Shown here piece after piece: positions 40,085 to 48,318 of a DNA stretch of 64,000 bases. A model generated the notes under the pieces. It was given only the letters and a program-made list of their open reading frames with translations, ran no database searches and was not told the DNA's origin. The position numbers and the translations under genes were made by a program. The stretch comes from a virus: the IMG/VR virus record IMGVR_UViG_3300017763_000005, positions 33,607 to 97,606 of that record; one strand, given 5' to 3'. Every line of letters begins with the position of its first letter. Position 1 is the first letter of the stretch.

Positions 40085-41142
40085 ACTACTTCTAGATTTT
40101 GTGCCTCCGTAAATAACTTACGTAGTTCTACTTTAAGATGTTCTTTATCTAAGTCAGTATCTACTGCTTCGACATAAGAATCTAAAAGTTCAGTAGTATC
40201 TTCTAGGGATATTTTCTCGTCTTCTACGCTTTCTCCCAAATACTCTTCAAAACTTTCAGCTATCTTAAGCTCATACGTTTCAATGTTTTGTAATCGATCA
40301 ATAAACTTATCGAACATATACAAGTCGTTTTTATTTATAACAATCAGTTTAATGAACTTCTTTTCAAACTCTGATATGTCTACTTTATCATAATCTGTTT
40401 TAGTATCATCATATATAACTTTCTTAAACATTGTAATTGGATTACGAACTGCTTCAACTTCTCTTGTTTCAGTATCTAGTACATGAAAGAATTTAGGATC
40501 GTCTACATCTGCCCAAGTGAATTCCATTTGAGAACCAAGATAAGTTACGTTACCTTGAGTTGATCTTGTATGGAAATGACCACTTAATACTTTTTCAAAT
40601 CTTGAGAATACATCAGCACTCATACCATGTGGATTAGGCATCCCTGCCATCATATCAAATCCTTTTAATTCTAAATGAGCTCCAAGTATTGGCGCACCAC
40701 ATTTTTGAGCAAACTCTGTATACTCTTTATAATTTGAATTATTAATCCAAGGTATAACTGCAACTTTTAGACCATCATAGTCTAATACAGTTGGCTTCAT
40801 TATGATATTTACATTACTGGTAAAATAGCCAAGCAGTTCTTTGAGGCTACACAATTCATTTGTGTTTTTAAAATAGACATCGTGGTTTCCTGGGATGATA
40901 TCCATAGTAATGCCAGCATCCCGCATAGGCTCAAGAAAATGCTTACGATTAGCATTAAGCGCTTTAAAGTTGACAAATTTTCTGTGTTCATAATAGTCTC
41001 CTAAATGAAGTATGTTTTTAATGTTATGTTCTTTTAAATATGGAAAAAATATCTCGAGATAAAAGCGTTCTTGATACTGTAAGAAAATATCACTACTATT
41101 TCTGACACCACAATGAGTATCATTTAATATTGCTACCTTCAT
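40081..41142 (-). CDS. 47: Recombination endonuclease subunit gp47 (Mre11/SbcD-like)
   Basis: 353 residues. Phosphoesterase motifs KVAILNDTHCGVRN, ILHLGDYYEHRKF, IIPGNHDVYF and VLSGHFHTRS are complete. Partner of gp46. Start overlaps the small basic gene upstream (ATGA). Confidence 0.96.
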   Translation of the reverse strand: MKVAILNDTHCGVRNSSDIFLQYQERFYLEIFFPYLKEHNIKNILHLGDYYEHRKFVNFKALNANRKHFLEPMRDAGITMDIIPGNHDVYFKNTNELCSLKELLGYFTSNVNIIMKPTVLDYDGLKVAVIPWINNSNYKEYTEFAQKCGAPILGAHLELKGFDMMAGMPNPHGMSADVFSRFEKVLSGHFHTRSTQGNVTYLGSQMEFTWADVDDPKFFHVLDTETREVEAVRNPITMFKKVIYDDTKTDYDKVDISEFEKKFIKLIVINKNDLYMFDKFIDRLQNIETYELKIAESFEEYLGESVEDEKISLEDTTELLDSYVEAVDTDLDKEHLKVELRKLFTEAQNLEVV

Positions 41143-41324
41143 GCTTGTTTTGCGAGACTCATCATGCGTTTTTGAGCTTTCATAATTCGCCTTCCAGCTA
41201 ATTTAATCTTTTCCATTTTAGCAGCAATGACTACTCTATGGACTTTACGCTTTTCTTCACGTTGAGTTCTTTTCTTCATAAGACGCATATGTCTTAGATT
41301 TTGTTTTGTGCTTACTTTTTTCAT
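41139..41324 (-). CDS. Small very basic protein
   Basis: 61 residues, about one third Lys/Arg (LRHMRLMKKRTQREEKRKVH), helical, no cysteines. One-base junction with gp55 and ATGA overlap with gp47. Likely binds nucleic acid or an acidic partner; no family recognised. Confidence 0.6.
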   Translation of the reverse strand: MKKVSTKQNLRHMRLMKKRTQREEKRKVHRVVIAAKMEKIKLAGRRIMKAQKRMMSLAKQA

Positions 41325-41899
41325 TACATAAATAACTCGAGTTTTTCTTTCTCTCGTTTCTTCTCCTCTTTTGCAAATTGTTTAATAGCTTCATCTTTTG
41401 TACGTATAGTACCAATCCTTTGTCTTAATGTATCAACATAAGCCATTGTTTCTTCAGCACCTTCGTTATCCATACCCATAGCAACAAAGTCTTCAATACC
41501 CATTTTCTCAATGAACTTAAACTTGATATCTTGTTGTTTCTTTTCTTTGGTGATTCTACGAATAAATGCAAAATAGCATATTTGAGTAAAGTATGAGAAT
41601 GCATTTGGTTTGCCTGTTCTTGTAGCAGTTTCGATATTATAATTACCAATTGCTCTTAAACAGTTTTCAACTGCATCCATTACCATTTCTTCTCGATATG
41701 TGTACCTCACGAAGTTCGGTCTGTGAGACAGTCCTTCTGAGATTCTTATAAAACATCTTGCAATATAATCAGGAACTGTAGGTACTGGCTTATCAGCTTT
41801 TCTGCATGCATGAGCTTCTACAGCATAATCCATAACGGCTTCAGAGAATTCTCTGTTATTGACGTAATGAGGTTTATCTTTTGGTTTAATTTGAGCCAT
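41324..41899 (-). CDS. 55: Late-transcription sigma factor gp55
   Basis: 191 residues. RRITKEKKQQDIKFKF and NAFSYFTQICYFAF resemble the region-2-like core of T4 gp55, and FSEAVMDYAVEAHACR the N-terminal region. It directs host RNA polymerase to TATAAATA late promoters, which occur throughout the structural genes of this window. The tail ends EKEKLELFM, a short hydrophobic-acidic end consistent with clamp binding. Own promoter at 41919. Confidence 0.92.
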   Translation of the reverse strand: MAQIKPKDKPHYVNNREFSEAVMDYAVEAHACRKADKPVPTVPDYIARCFIRISEGLSHRPNFVRYTYREEMVMDAVENCLRAIGNYNIETATRTGKPNAFSYFTQICYFAFIRRITKEKKQQDIKFKFIEKMGIEDFVAMGMDNEGAEETMAYVDTLRQRIGTIRTKDEAIKQFAKEEKKREKEKLELFM

Positions 41900-41918
41900 A
41901 TATTTTCTCCATAATGTA

Positions 41919-41947
41919 TTATTATACCATACTTTCAGTCAAATGTA
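41919..41947 (-). promoter_or_regulatory. Sigma70-type promoter for gp55-47-46
   Basis: TTTACA (41947-41942), 17-base spacer, TATAAT (41924-41919) with TATGG. The 35 bases further upstream are shared with an oppositely directed promoter at 41983. Confidence 0.85.
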
Positions 41948-41982
41948 AACGATTAATTTATTTTAATTATTTTCACAAAAAA

Positions 41983-42011
41983 CGTTTACAAATGCTTGTT
42001 TTTATGGTATA
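41983..42011 (+). promoter_or_regulatory. Plus-strand sigma70-type promoter, antisense to the Sm-like/uvsW unit
   Basis: TTTACA (41983-41988), 17-base spacer, TATAAT (42006-42011) with TATGG, preceded by ATTATTTTCACAAAAAACG as in the minus-strand promoter at 14288. The only plus-strand member of the series. No plus-strand gene of credible composition follows, so the RNA would run antisense to the genes from 42046. See findings. Confidence 0.75.
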
Positions 42012-42045
42012 ATATATTAACACCCGGAGCGGTAGAGGTATAGGA

Positions 42046-42429
42046 TTAATGTATTGTCCTCTTCGCATCAGGTATCAGATCAGCGTAATCAGAACTTAAA
42101 CTGTCTTCGTACTCTTTTAAGAGTTCTTCATCAGTTCGAGTATCAGGTGGGCTGATCGGTTTATCCATCTTAAGAGCAAAGTCAACATATGTATCTTTTA
42201 TAGACTCTGCTATTGGTACATGCTGTATTATACTGCTCTTAAGTACTTTAAATTGTTTATCCTCTGAGAATGGAAACCATGCAGAGAATTGTATACCACC
42301 AAGAAGACTTGGATTGATTCTTACTGGTCGTTCAATAATGTAATTATCGTCATTCTTAATTGCAAGTAATCCGATAATCTCTTCACCATTCATGAGTTTA
42401 AAATGTCTTATATTTAATCCTGTATTCAT
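42046..42429 (-). CDS. Sm-like fold protein, copy 2
   Basis: 127 residues; HFKLMNGEEIIGLLAIKND, then GGIQFSAWFPFSED and IIQHVPIAESIKDTYVDFAL share layout with 27287-27574. The C-terminus is longer and acidic (DTRTDEELLKEYEDSLSS). A TATAAATA lies exactly 5 bases ahead of its ATG with no obvious Shine-Dalgarno. Sits between uvsW and gp55; RNA or assembly chaperone function is only a guess from the fold. Confidence 0.6.
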   Translation of the reverse strand: MNTGLNIRHFKLMNGEEIIGLLAIKNDDNYIIERPVRINPSLLGGIQFSAWFPFSEDKQFKVLKSSIIQHVPIAESIKDTYVDFALKMDKPISPPDTRTDEELLKEYEDSLSSDYADLIPDAKRTIH

Positions 42430-42434
42430 ATTAT

Positions 42435-42442
42435 TATTTATA
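42435..42442 (-). promoter_or_regulatory. TATAAATA element 5 bases ahead of an ATG
   Basis: Minus-strand TATAAATA followed by ATAAT and ATG. At T4 late-promoter spacing the transcript would begin at or next to the ATG, which would give a leaderless mRNA. AT-rich, so chance is possible. Confidence 0.4.
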
Positions 42443-43934
42443 TGTTTATATCGTACATCTTATAGTTAAATCTTTCTTTTGAGTATATTTTAATTCTTTC
42501 AGCTGCATGCTGTAATGTATAGTTCTTTTGTGTCTTCCAATGTAAGTCATCTGCTATATCATATATCTTAGTATCTGTTCCATCTTCACTCTTCCTCAAC
42601 CCTCTTCCGATCGATTGAAGTACTCTAATTTGGCTTTTACTTGGGCTAGCAAAGATGATGTTATGTAAATTGCGAATGTTAATACCAGTAGAAAAAGTCC
42701 CAATACTTGCAACGATAATTGCGTCTTTCTCTTTCTCGGTAATCTCACGGACTGATTCTCTTGTGTCAACATCTGTTTCTCCTGATACGTAAAAGAGTTT
42801 TCTCTTATCTGGCATCTTTGTTTGTAATAATGAATGCAATGGTTTACCATGCTTGTCTACGTAATTAAACAATATTAAAGTATTGCCTTTTTGATCTAAT
42901 GCTAAATTACTTATAAATTTGTTTCTTGGTTCGTACCTTACAATAAAATCTAACTCTTGTTGATATTTCTCTTTTACTATCTGTTTGCAATACTCTTCTT
43001 TATATTTAAGTATTAATATATCTATATTTAATTGAGCCAGATCGTCATTGTCCATTAACTCTTTTGTAGTAGTTACTTTATATACTGGACCAAACAATCC
43101 TTCTAATACTAATTGATGTGTTTGAGTTCCATCTAATGTTCCAGTAGTACCAATACGATATTTTGCTTCTGTACATTTCTCTAATATACTTGTTAATGAT
43201 TTTGCTTTAAAGTTATGTGCTTCGTCTCCTATGACCATACCAAAACTATTAAACCAACTTGCTGGTAATTTATATATTGATTGCCAAGTGGATATAATAA
43301 TTCTTTGAGATACTCCAATTTTTTCTCGGCCAGAATATATTCTATGACAGTTTTCTTCATGAGACCATGTATCCTTACGAGAGTAGTCTCCGAAATCAGA
43401 GTACATTTGCTCTACCAATGATGTCGTAGGTACTATCAGCAAAACGTTACCATCAAAAACATCTAGGTAATATCTTATAGCTAAATATATGATTAAACTC
43501 TTCCCAGAAGCAGTTGGTGATAACAGTAAGGATTTCTCTTGAGAAAGTGTGTGCGAGAGTCCCTCCAATTGATATTGTCTAGGTATTATATCAACTCCGT
43601 TCACAGAAAGGGACAGATTTGATAATAGGCCTTCTAGGTCAGGGCTGAGGGATGATTCGAGTGCACCATATTGCGGCGATTCTATCACTTCTAACTTATA
43701 ATCCCTCACGTCACAAAACTCACGCAAATATTTGTGAAGTCCGCAGTATAATGTTTTCTTTCTACTATCAAATAATCTTATTTTACCGTCCCACATACGA
43801 TTACGATATGCTGGCATAAATTTATACCCAGGCACAAAGAATTGGAAATGCTCTGATAATTCCATTTCAATAGACGGGTCGGTTTGTATGTTTAAGAAGA
43901 CTTCGTTCTTCTTTTGAATAGTAATGGTTTCCAT
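42438..43934 (-). CDS. uvsW: Recombination/branch-migration helicase UvsW
   Basis: 498 residues. After an N-terminal DNA-binding region (FVPGYKFMPAYRNRMWDGK), motif I is LLSPTASGKSLIIYL, motif II is MVIGDEAHNFKAK (DEAH), motif III is IGTTGTLDG and motif VI is QSIGRGLRKSEDG. An SF2 helicase that resolves R-loops and branched DNA and controls origin switching in T4. Eight bases separate it from the Sm-like gene. Confidence 0.95.
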   Translation of the reverse strand: METITIQKKNEVFLNIQTDPSIEMELSEHFQFFVPGYKFMPAYRNRMWDGKIRLFDSRKKTLYCGLHKYLREFCDVRDYKLEVIESPQYGALESSLSPDLEGLLSNLSLSVNGVDIIPRQYQLEGLSHTLSQEKSLLLSPTASGKSLIIYLAIRYYLDVFDGNVLLIVPTTSLVEQMYSDFGDYSRKDTWSHEENCHRIYSGREKIGVSQRIIISTWQSIYKLPASWFNSFGMVIGDEAHNFKAKSLTSILEKCTEAKYRIGTTGTLDGTQTHQLVLEGLFGPVYKVTTTKELMDNDDLAQLNIDILILKYKEEYCKQIVKEKYQQELDFIVRYEPRNKFISNLALDQKGNTLILFNYVDKHGKPLHSLLQTKMPDKRKLFYVSGETDVDTRESVREITEKEKDAIIVASIGTFSTGINIRNLHNIIFASPSKSQIRVLQSIGRGLRKSEDGTDTKIYDIADDLHWKTQKNYTLQHAAERIKIYSKERFNYKMYDINI

Positions 43935-43935
43935 A

Positions 43936-44100
43936 TTACCAATTATGTATAATATTTCCTATAATAAAAAAAGCGCATACAACGTTTACTAAAACAACAA
44001 AGGTTCTTATTACAGCAACATAGTTATCGTAATCTTCTGTTTTATCGTCACTAAATGAACCTATAGAGTATTTCCATATAGTCCAAAATTTAGATACCAC
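43936..44100 (-). CDS. Small membrane protein between uvsY and uvsW
   Basis: 54 residues from a GTG at 44100 (an in-frame TTG at 44121 would add 7). Starts VSKFWTIWKYSIGSFSDDK, a conserved-looking opening, then a membrane helix (TFVVLVNVVCAFFIIGNII). GGAG is 11 bases upstream of the GTG. Overlaps the end of uvsY by 11 bases. T4-like marine phages carry similar proteins at this place; function unknown. Confidence 0.6.
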   Translation of the reverse strand: MVSKFWTIWKYSIGSFSDDKTEDYDNYVAVIRTFVVLVNVVCAFFIIGNIIHNW

Positions 44101-44536
44101 TAGTAAACTTTCTCCACTCAATCATGTTCTTTATATTCTGATGTCTCCATTTGACATTCTCTAATATTTCTTTTAAAGTAGCACAAACTTCTTCTAGGTA
44201 TTGTATCTTAGCTTGATGTTCTTGAATTAATGGATCAGCATCATAGTATCTGTCCATATCGCCTTTTAAAACTGTAAGACCATTTAAAGGATCATAATCC
44301 CAACCTTTCTCATCAATTTCTTCTTTTGACATTTTGCCATTATAATGTAGCCACTTGTCTTTAAGCAAAACTTTAAAATCAAGTTCAGCCTTTTTAAGTT
44401 TCATTCTATTAACTGATAAAAGTTCTAAATATTTGCCGTGAAGTTTAGCGGAGTCTCTTGATGTCTCATCTAGATTCATTTCATCTATAATGGAATCAGT
44501 TTTCCACATATCTAAGATTTGTTGTAAATTATTCAT
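44090..44536 (-). CDS. uvsY: Recombination mediator UvsY
   Basis: 148 residues, all helical. LLSVNRMKLKKAELDFKVLL and CATLKEILENVKWRHQNIKN fit the UvsY pattern. It loads UvsX on gp32-covered DNA. Placed between uvsW and the capsid genes and behind its own promoter at 44543, as expected from T4-like synteny. Fewer hallmark residues than other core genes, so confidence relies on position too. Confidence 0.85.
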   Translation of the reverse strand: MNNLQQILDMWKTDSIIDEMNLDETSRDSAKLHGKYLELLSVNRMKLKKAELDFKVLLKDKWLHYNGKMSKEEIDEKGWDYDPLNGLTVLKGDMDRYYDADPLIQEHQAKIQYLEEVCATLKEILENVKWRHQNIKNMIEWRKFTSGI

Positions 44537-44542
44537 GTATAT

Positions 44543-44571
44543 ATTATACCATACTTTAGTGAAAATGTAAA
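44543..44571 (-). promoter_or_regulatory. Sigma70-type promoter for uvsY
   Basis: TTTACA (44571-44566), 17-base spacer, TATAAT (44548-44543) with TATGG. Only 6 bases separate the -10 from the uvsY ATG. Confidence 0.85.
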
Positions 44572-44578
44572 GGTATTT

Positions 44579-45049
44579 TTATTTAAATTCAAAATTGGTG
44601 TATGCAAAAGTTACATCCATTTGCACATATTCGATACTCTCTGCTTGAGCGTCAAATTCTATTGCAGACATACTTGTTGGAAATACATCTTTAAACAATA
44701 CTTCTTTTATAACATTATTATGAGAAGTTAGTATTAAAAGGGTAGCGTCAACTTTAAAATCTTCTGCATTTGTAGATTGAGCTATATTGTGCATCCAATC
44801 GAGAGTTTCAATATAGTTTTCTAAGTTTTCTGTAACGTTAACTCTTAAAGCTAAGTCTTCAAATTCGAGCCTATCACCTGTAAATCCTAATGTGACTCCG
44901 CGATACCCTTGCTCAGTTTGATTAACTGAGATACCTGGTAATGTAGCTCCTACTGCAAAATACTCTAAGTTAGGATATGTAGTACTGTCAATTTTAAATT
45001 GAAACCCTACTGGGCTTAAGAAATTCTTATTTGTAGTTAATGTTGCCAT
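44579..45049 (-). CDS. Second tail-tube-like structural protein (gp19 family)
   Basis: 156 residues, beta-rich. NFLSPVGFQFKIDSTTYPNL, AVGATLPGISVNQTEQGYRG and FKDVFPTSMSAIEFDAQAES recall gp19-type tube proteins; the end FPTSMSAIEF...VTFAYTNFEF parallels FPTNISEIEV...VEFQLQYWE in the gp19 gene at 50331. Placed after gp23 and its terminator, with a TATAAATA 5 bases ahead of the ATG. A tube-like paralogue is the best reading. Confidence 0.7.
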   Translation of the reverse strand: MATLTTNKNFLSPVGFQFKIDSTTYPNLEYFAVGATLPGISVNQTEQGYRGVTLGFTGDRLEFEDLALRVNVTENLENYIETLDWMHNIAQSTNAEDFKVDATLLILTSHNNVIKEVLFKDVFPTSMSAIEFDAQAESIEYVQMDVTFAYTNFEFK

Positions 45050-45054
45050 ATATC

Positions 45055-45062
45055 TATTTATA
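45055..45062 (-). promoter_or_regulatory. T4-type late promoter element ahead of the tube-like gene
   Basis: TATAAATA, then GATAT, then the ATG at 45049, the same 5-base spacing as at 42435. A leaderless transcript is possible; AAGGTG lies further upstream. Confidence 0.55.
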
Positions 45063-45081
45063 CACCTTAAAATGTTAAGAT

Positions 45082-45110
45082 AAAGAAAAGGGGTCTAAAA
45101 AGACCCCTTT
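45082..45110 (-). terminator. Intrinsic terminator after gp23
   Basis: 10-bp AAAGGGGTCT/AGACCCCTTT stem (45087-45096 with 45101-45110), 4-base loop and a following TTTTCTTTA on the minus strand. The strongest terminator in the window, placed right after the major capsid gene. Confidence 0.92.
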
Positions 45111-45132
45111 AAGATGAGTGTTTAACTCTGGC

Positions 45133-46458
45133 TTACACCATGATGTCGTCAACTCTGAAGATTCTAAAGTACTGGTTAGCACGGTTAGTACCTGTGCCAT
45201 CAGCAGCTACGAATGGATTTGCAACCATACCGTATCTTGTTTTGAATCCCATTCTTGGTTGGAAATCGTTCTCACCCACTGCTTTAACCATTGTTAAAGG
45301 TACGTAAGGACAATAGAACATACCAGCATCATACGGGTTAGTTCCTCTATATCCAACACAAACGAAGTCAGTAGTTGCATATGGATCGATGTACACCTTG
45401 ATTCTTCCATTTAGAAGACCAGCAAAAGTATTACCAGTATCATCAACGTTTAAGTTTGCACTTAAAGCAGGTGTGTAATCTAGCATGCCAGCGGCAGCTA
45501 AAGCTGAAGCAACGTCTGAAGAACAGATAACAAAGTTACCTTTTCCACGTCTTGTTTCTTTAGCGATTATGTTACATTCTCTCTCAATCTGCATGATAAG
45601 ACCTTTAAATCTTTCTACCATCCATCTTCCATCTGAGTCTGTGTTAACATCAAAAATACCACTTACAGCAGTAGAAGTTTGAAGAGCACCAATTTTAGCT
45701 TTTGTTAAAATTGTTCTTACAACTTCTCTGTTGATTTCAGCCAAGATTTCAGCTGAAAGGATATTAGCCAATTCGCCTTCAGCATCCAATCCGTGGATTG
45801 CTTTAAGGTCTTGTGCTAATTCCATTGTGTACTCAGCTTTTAGAGCTCTTGACTTAGCTGTTACAGTTGATTTCTCAATTGAAAAAGCCATTTCGCCGAA
45901 AGAACCGTCGCCGGACTCGCCGACTCCCAATCTTTCTGCAGCTGATGTAGCAAGACCTGAACCGTGTGTTGACACTGTGTCAGCTTCGTCTGCTATTGTA
46001 CCGTCTGTATCAGCATCAGTAACACCTACTAGACCTGTTGGGTCAGCTTGATGAGTACCTGTTCCTGAGAAGTCAGTATCAGCTTCGTCAAATAGAGCTT
46101 CTGTTCCGCCCTGAGTTGAGTATTTTGATTTCATTGCAAAGATAAGTCCTGTAGGACCACTCATTGGCTGAACGCCAGCGATATCATAAGCAATTAAGTT
46201 AGGCATAGCTCTACGAACTAAAGAGATTAATACTGGATCAAAAGTTCCAATACTTCCACCACCAATGTTATTTGGCGCTGCAGCTTCAGAAATATAATTT
46301 CCTTGTGCTTGAGCTCTTTCTTCTTGTAGGGCAACCTCTTGGTTTTCTAACAATCTAGCTGTTACAGCTTTCTTGTATCTGTCGGAAATTTCAGGAGCTG
46401 ACTCGTGATCGAGAACAGGACCCCATTTTTCCATTAAGTTTTTATCTGCTTGAAACAT
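45133..46458 (-). CDS. 23: Major capsid protein gp23
   Basis: 441 residues. MFQADKNLMEKWGPVLDH opens the propeptide; NYISEAAAPNNIGG contains I-S-E at residue 58, the expected gp21 cleavage site, giving a mature protein of about 383 residues. RRAMPNLIAYDIAGVQPMSG, PTGLIFAMKSKY and YGMVANPF are typical of T4 gp23. Forms the hexameric head lattice. A strong terminator follows. Confidence 0.97.
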   Translation of the reverse strand: MFQADKNLMEKWGPVLDHESAPEISDRYKKAVTARLLENQEVALQEERAQAQGNYISEAAAPNNIGGGSIGTFDPVLISLVRRAMPNLIAYDIAGVQPMSGPTGLIFAMKSKYSTQGGTEALFDEADTDFSGTGTHQADPTGLVGVTDADTDGTIADEADTVSTHGSGLATSAAERLGVGESGDGSFGEMAFSIEKSTVTAKSRALKAEYTMELAQDLKAIHGLDAEGELANILSAEILAEINREVVRTILTKAKIGALQTSTAVSGIFDVNTDSDGRWMVERFKGLIMQIERECNIIAKETRRGKGNFVICSSDVASALAAAGMLDYTPALSANLNVDDTGNTFAGLLNGRIKVYIDPYATTDFVCVGYRGTNPYDAGMFYCPYVPLTMVKAVGENDFQPRMGFKTRYGMVANPFVAADGTGTNRANQYFRIFRVDDIMV

Positions 46459-46476
46459 TTCTGTTTTCCCCTATAT

Positions 46477-47649
46477 TTACTTTGTGAAATTAGTTATAGC
46501 TTGAGTGTATTTAGACATAGACTCTGATGATACTTCTTCTGAAATATTATCTTCGCCTAAAAGACTATCAACTTCGTCCACTGATTCGTCAGTCTCATTT
46601 TTGAAGTATGACTCTTTAACAGTTTTTACTTTCATTTCGAAAGTTTCTTTGTTATCGAATTCGATATCTTCTACTAATGATGCTAATTTCTCAGCTTCAG
46701 TTTCTGCAAGCCCTGATGATTGTTCTCTTACTACTTCTTGCTTTTCAAAGTTTTGAACAGCTTCATGTAATTTGATATTATCATCTGTGGTTTTATTTAA
46801 AGTCTCTTCTAGCTCAGTGACTTGTTCGTTGAGTTCATCAACTAAGTCTTCTTTAACTTCAGGTACTTCGATGTAGTGTTCTTTGAACACTGACTGAAGT
46901 GAAGTCATAAACTCTTCAGCAATTTCAGTCCTAAGACCTTGTTGAACTGCAAGTTCATTATCTTTCATCCATCCTTCAACTACGTAGTTAAGGTATGAAT
47001 CTACCTTCTCTACTAATGAAGATTGTACTTCTGATACTTCTTCTTCTAAATTTTGCGCATATTCTGCTTCTAGCCTATCAATTTCTTGAGTTAACTTACT
47101 TGTAAGTACTGCCTCAAAAATGACAGATGCTTTATCACGGAATCCTTCGCTGAGTGTAGCTTCTTCTTTGATGATTGTATCCAAATCTTCATCAAAATCA
47201 ATTGCTTCAACTTTAGCTTTCGCTTTAGGATCTGCAACCTTCTTAACACCGCCATCTTTAGCAGCATCAGCTGATTTCACTGAATCTTCTTCACCATCAA
47301 TAGTTACTAACTTAGCAAACATTTTTTGCGCGTCTTCTTTTTTAGCCTTTTTAAGCATTTCAACTGCTGCTTGAATAACACCAGCTTTAGTTTTTGGAGT
47401 CTCGACTTTAGGAGCAGCTTCTTTCATCTCCTCTTCTTCGTCTTCGTCTTCATCTTCTTCAGCGTCTTCGTGTTTCTTCATGGCATTAACTTTTTTCTTG
47501 CCATAAGTCTCATCAAGAGTTTCTTCAGTTTCTTCTTCTTCCTCGTCTAAAATTGTTTCATTTTCAACGAGCTCTTCAGATTCTTGAAGTTGCTCTTCTT
47601 CAACAGTTTCTACTACTTCTTCAGCATTGTTTAAAACGTCGTCTGACAT
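46477..47649 (-). CDS. 22: Prohead scaffold protein gp22
   Basis: 390 residues, highly acidic with long helical, coiled-coil segments (DELNEQVTELEETLNKTTDD). Gly/Pro-poor and Glu-rich as expected of a scaffold core that is later degraded by gp21. Longer than T4 gp22 (about 269), mostly through an acidic N-terminal extension (EEEEETEETLDE). Placed between gp21 and gp23. Confidence 0.9.
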   Translation of the reverse strand: MSDDVLNNAEEVVETVEEEQLQESEELVENETILDEEEEETEETLDETYGKKKVNAMKKHEDAEEDEDEDEEEEMKEAAPKVETPKTKAGVIQAAVEMLKKAKKEDAQKMFAKLVTIDGEEDSVKSADAAKDGGVKKVADPKAKAKVEAIDFDEDLDTIIKEEATLSEGFRDKASVIFEAVLTSKLTQEIDRLEAEYAQNLEEEVSEVQSSLVEKVDSYLNYVVEGWMKDNELAVQQGLRTEIAEEFMTSLQSVFKEHYIEVPEVKEDLVDELNEQVTELEETLNKTTDDNIKLHEAVQNFEKQEVVREQSSGLAETEAEKLASLVEDIEFDNKETFEMKVKTVKESYFKNETDESVDEVDSLLGEDNISEEVSSESMSKYTQAITNFTK

Positions 47650-47658
47650 AGTATTCTC

Positions 47659-48318
47659 CTATGATTTTAGATTTAATTTAGAGAGGAAATTTTTAAAAGC
47701 TCTTATTTCAACATCTGGCGATGTTGGATTCTTTGCTGTCTTGATTTCAGTCTCAATTACTTCAATATCTTGTTGACGAATTAGCCCATTATCCCATACC
47801 CATTCAACACCTTCCATAACTCCATTTACAAATGCACTTGGAGCTGAAGGGTCTTGAACAATATCTACAGTTGATAACATAAAGTCATCTCCCACATATT
47901 GAGCGCCATTCTTCTGTACAAGACTTCCCATACCACGACTTGATACACCAAGCTTAACTCCACCTTCGAGCAGACCTTCGACGATCTGACCCATAGGAGT
48001 CTTTAAGATTGATGCCTTTCCTACAACATCATTTCCCTGCCAATGCAGATCTGTGATTTTGTGCGAAACTTTATCCAGGTTTACTGTTGGTCCTTCTGGA
48101 TGATTTAACTCTCCAACAGCTCTTCCTGTTTTAACTTGTTCGGTTACGTATTTTTCTACAGCCTTTTCAAGACTTTCTTTTGTGTAGATACGGCCGTTTC
48201 TGTTCTTTTTTTCCGATTGCATAAATACGCCTTCGATGTAATAGTTCTTAGTTCCATCTTTTTTGGCTTCGCAAATCGTTTCTAAATTGTTTTCTACGTA
48301 TTCTGTTATTAATTTCAT
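47659..48318 (-). CDS. 21: Prohead protease gp21
   Basis: 219 residues. GRAVGELNHPEGPTVNLD provides the catalytic His73 and GVKLGVSSRGMGS the Ser (about 126-127) of the T4-type prohead protease. It cleaves gp23, gp22 and internal proteins after L/I-x-E. The N-terminus MKLITEYVENNLETICEAKK itself holds such a site (I-C-E), consistent with self-processing. Confidence 0.95.
   Translation of the reverse strand: MKLITEYVENNLETICEAKKDGTKNYYIEGVFMQSEKKNRNGRIYTKESLEKAVEKYVTEQVKTGRAVGELNHPEGPTVNLDKVSHKITDLHWQGNDVVGKASILKTPMGQIVEGLLEGGVKLGVSSRGMGSLVQKNGAQYVGDDFMLSTVDIVQDPSAPSAFVNGVMEGVEWVWDNGLIRQQDIEVIETEIKTAKNPTSPDVEIRAFKNFLSKLNLKS

Noticed and set aside
5200-40345. Further TATAAATA matches on the minus strand inside coding regions (near 5218, 6930, 7717, 10738, 15030, 25290, 31734 and 40331)
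   Set aside because: They fall within coding sequence of an AT-rich genome and have no clear downstream start at late-promoter spacing, so chance is the simpler explanation.
42013-42090. Possible tRNA-like sequence after the plus-strand promoter (GAGCGGTAGAGG)
   Set aside because: The D-arm-like text is present but no acceptor, anticodon or T arm can be paired, so it is not a tRNA.
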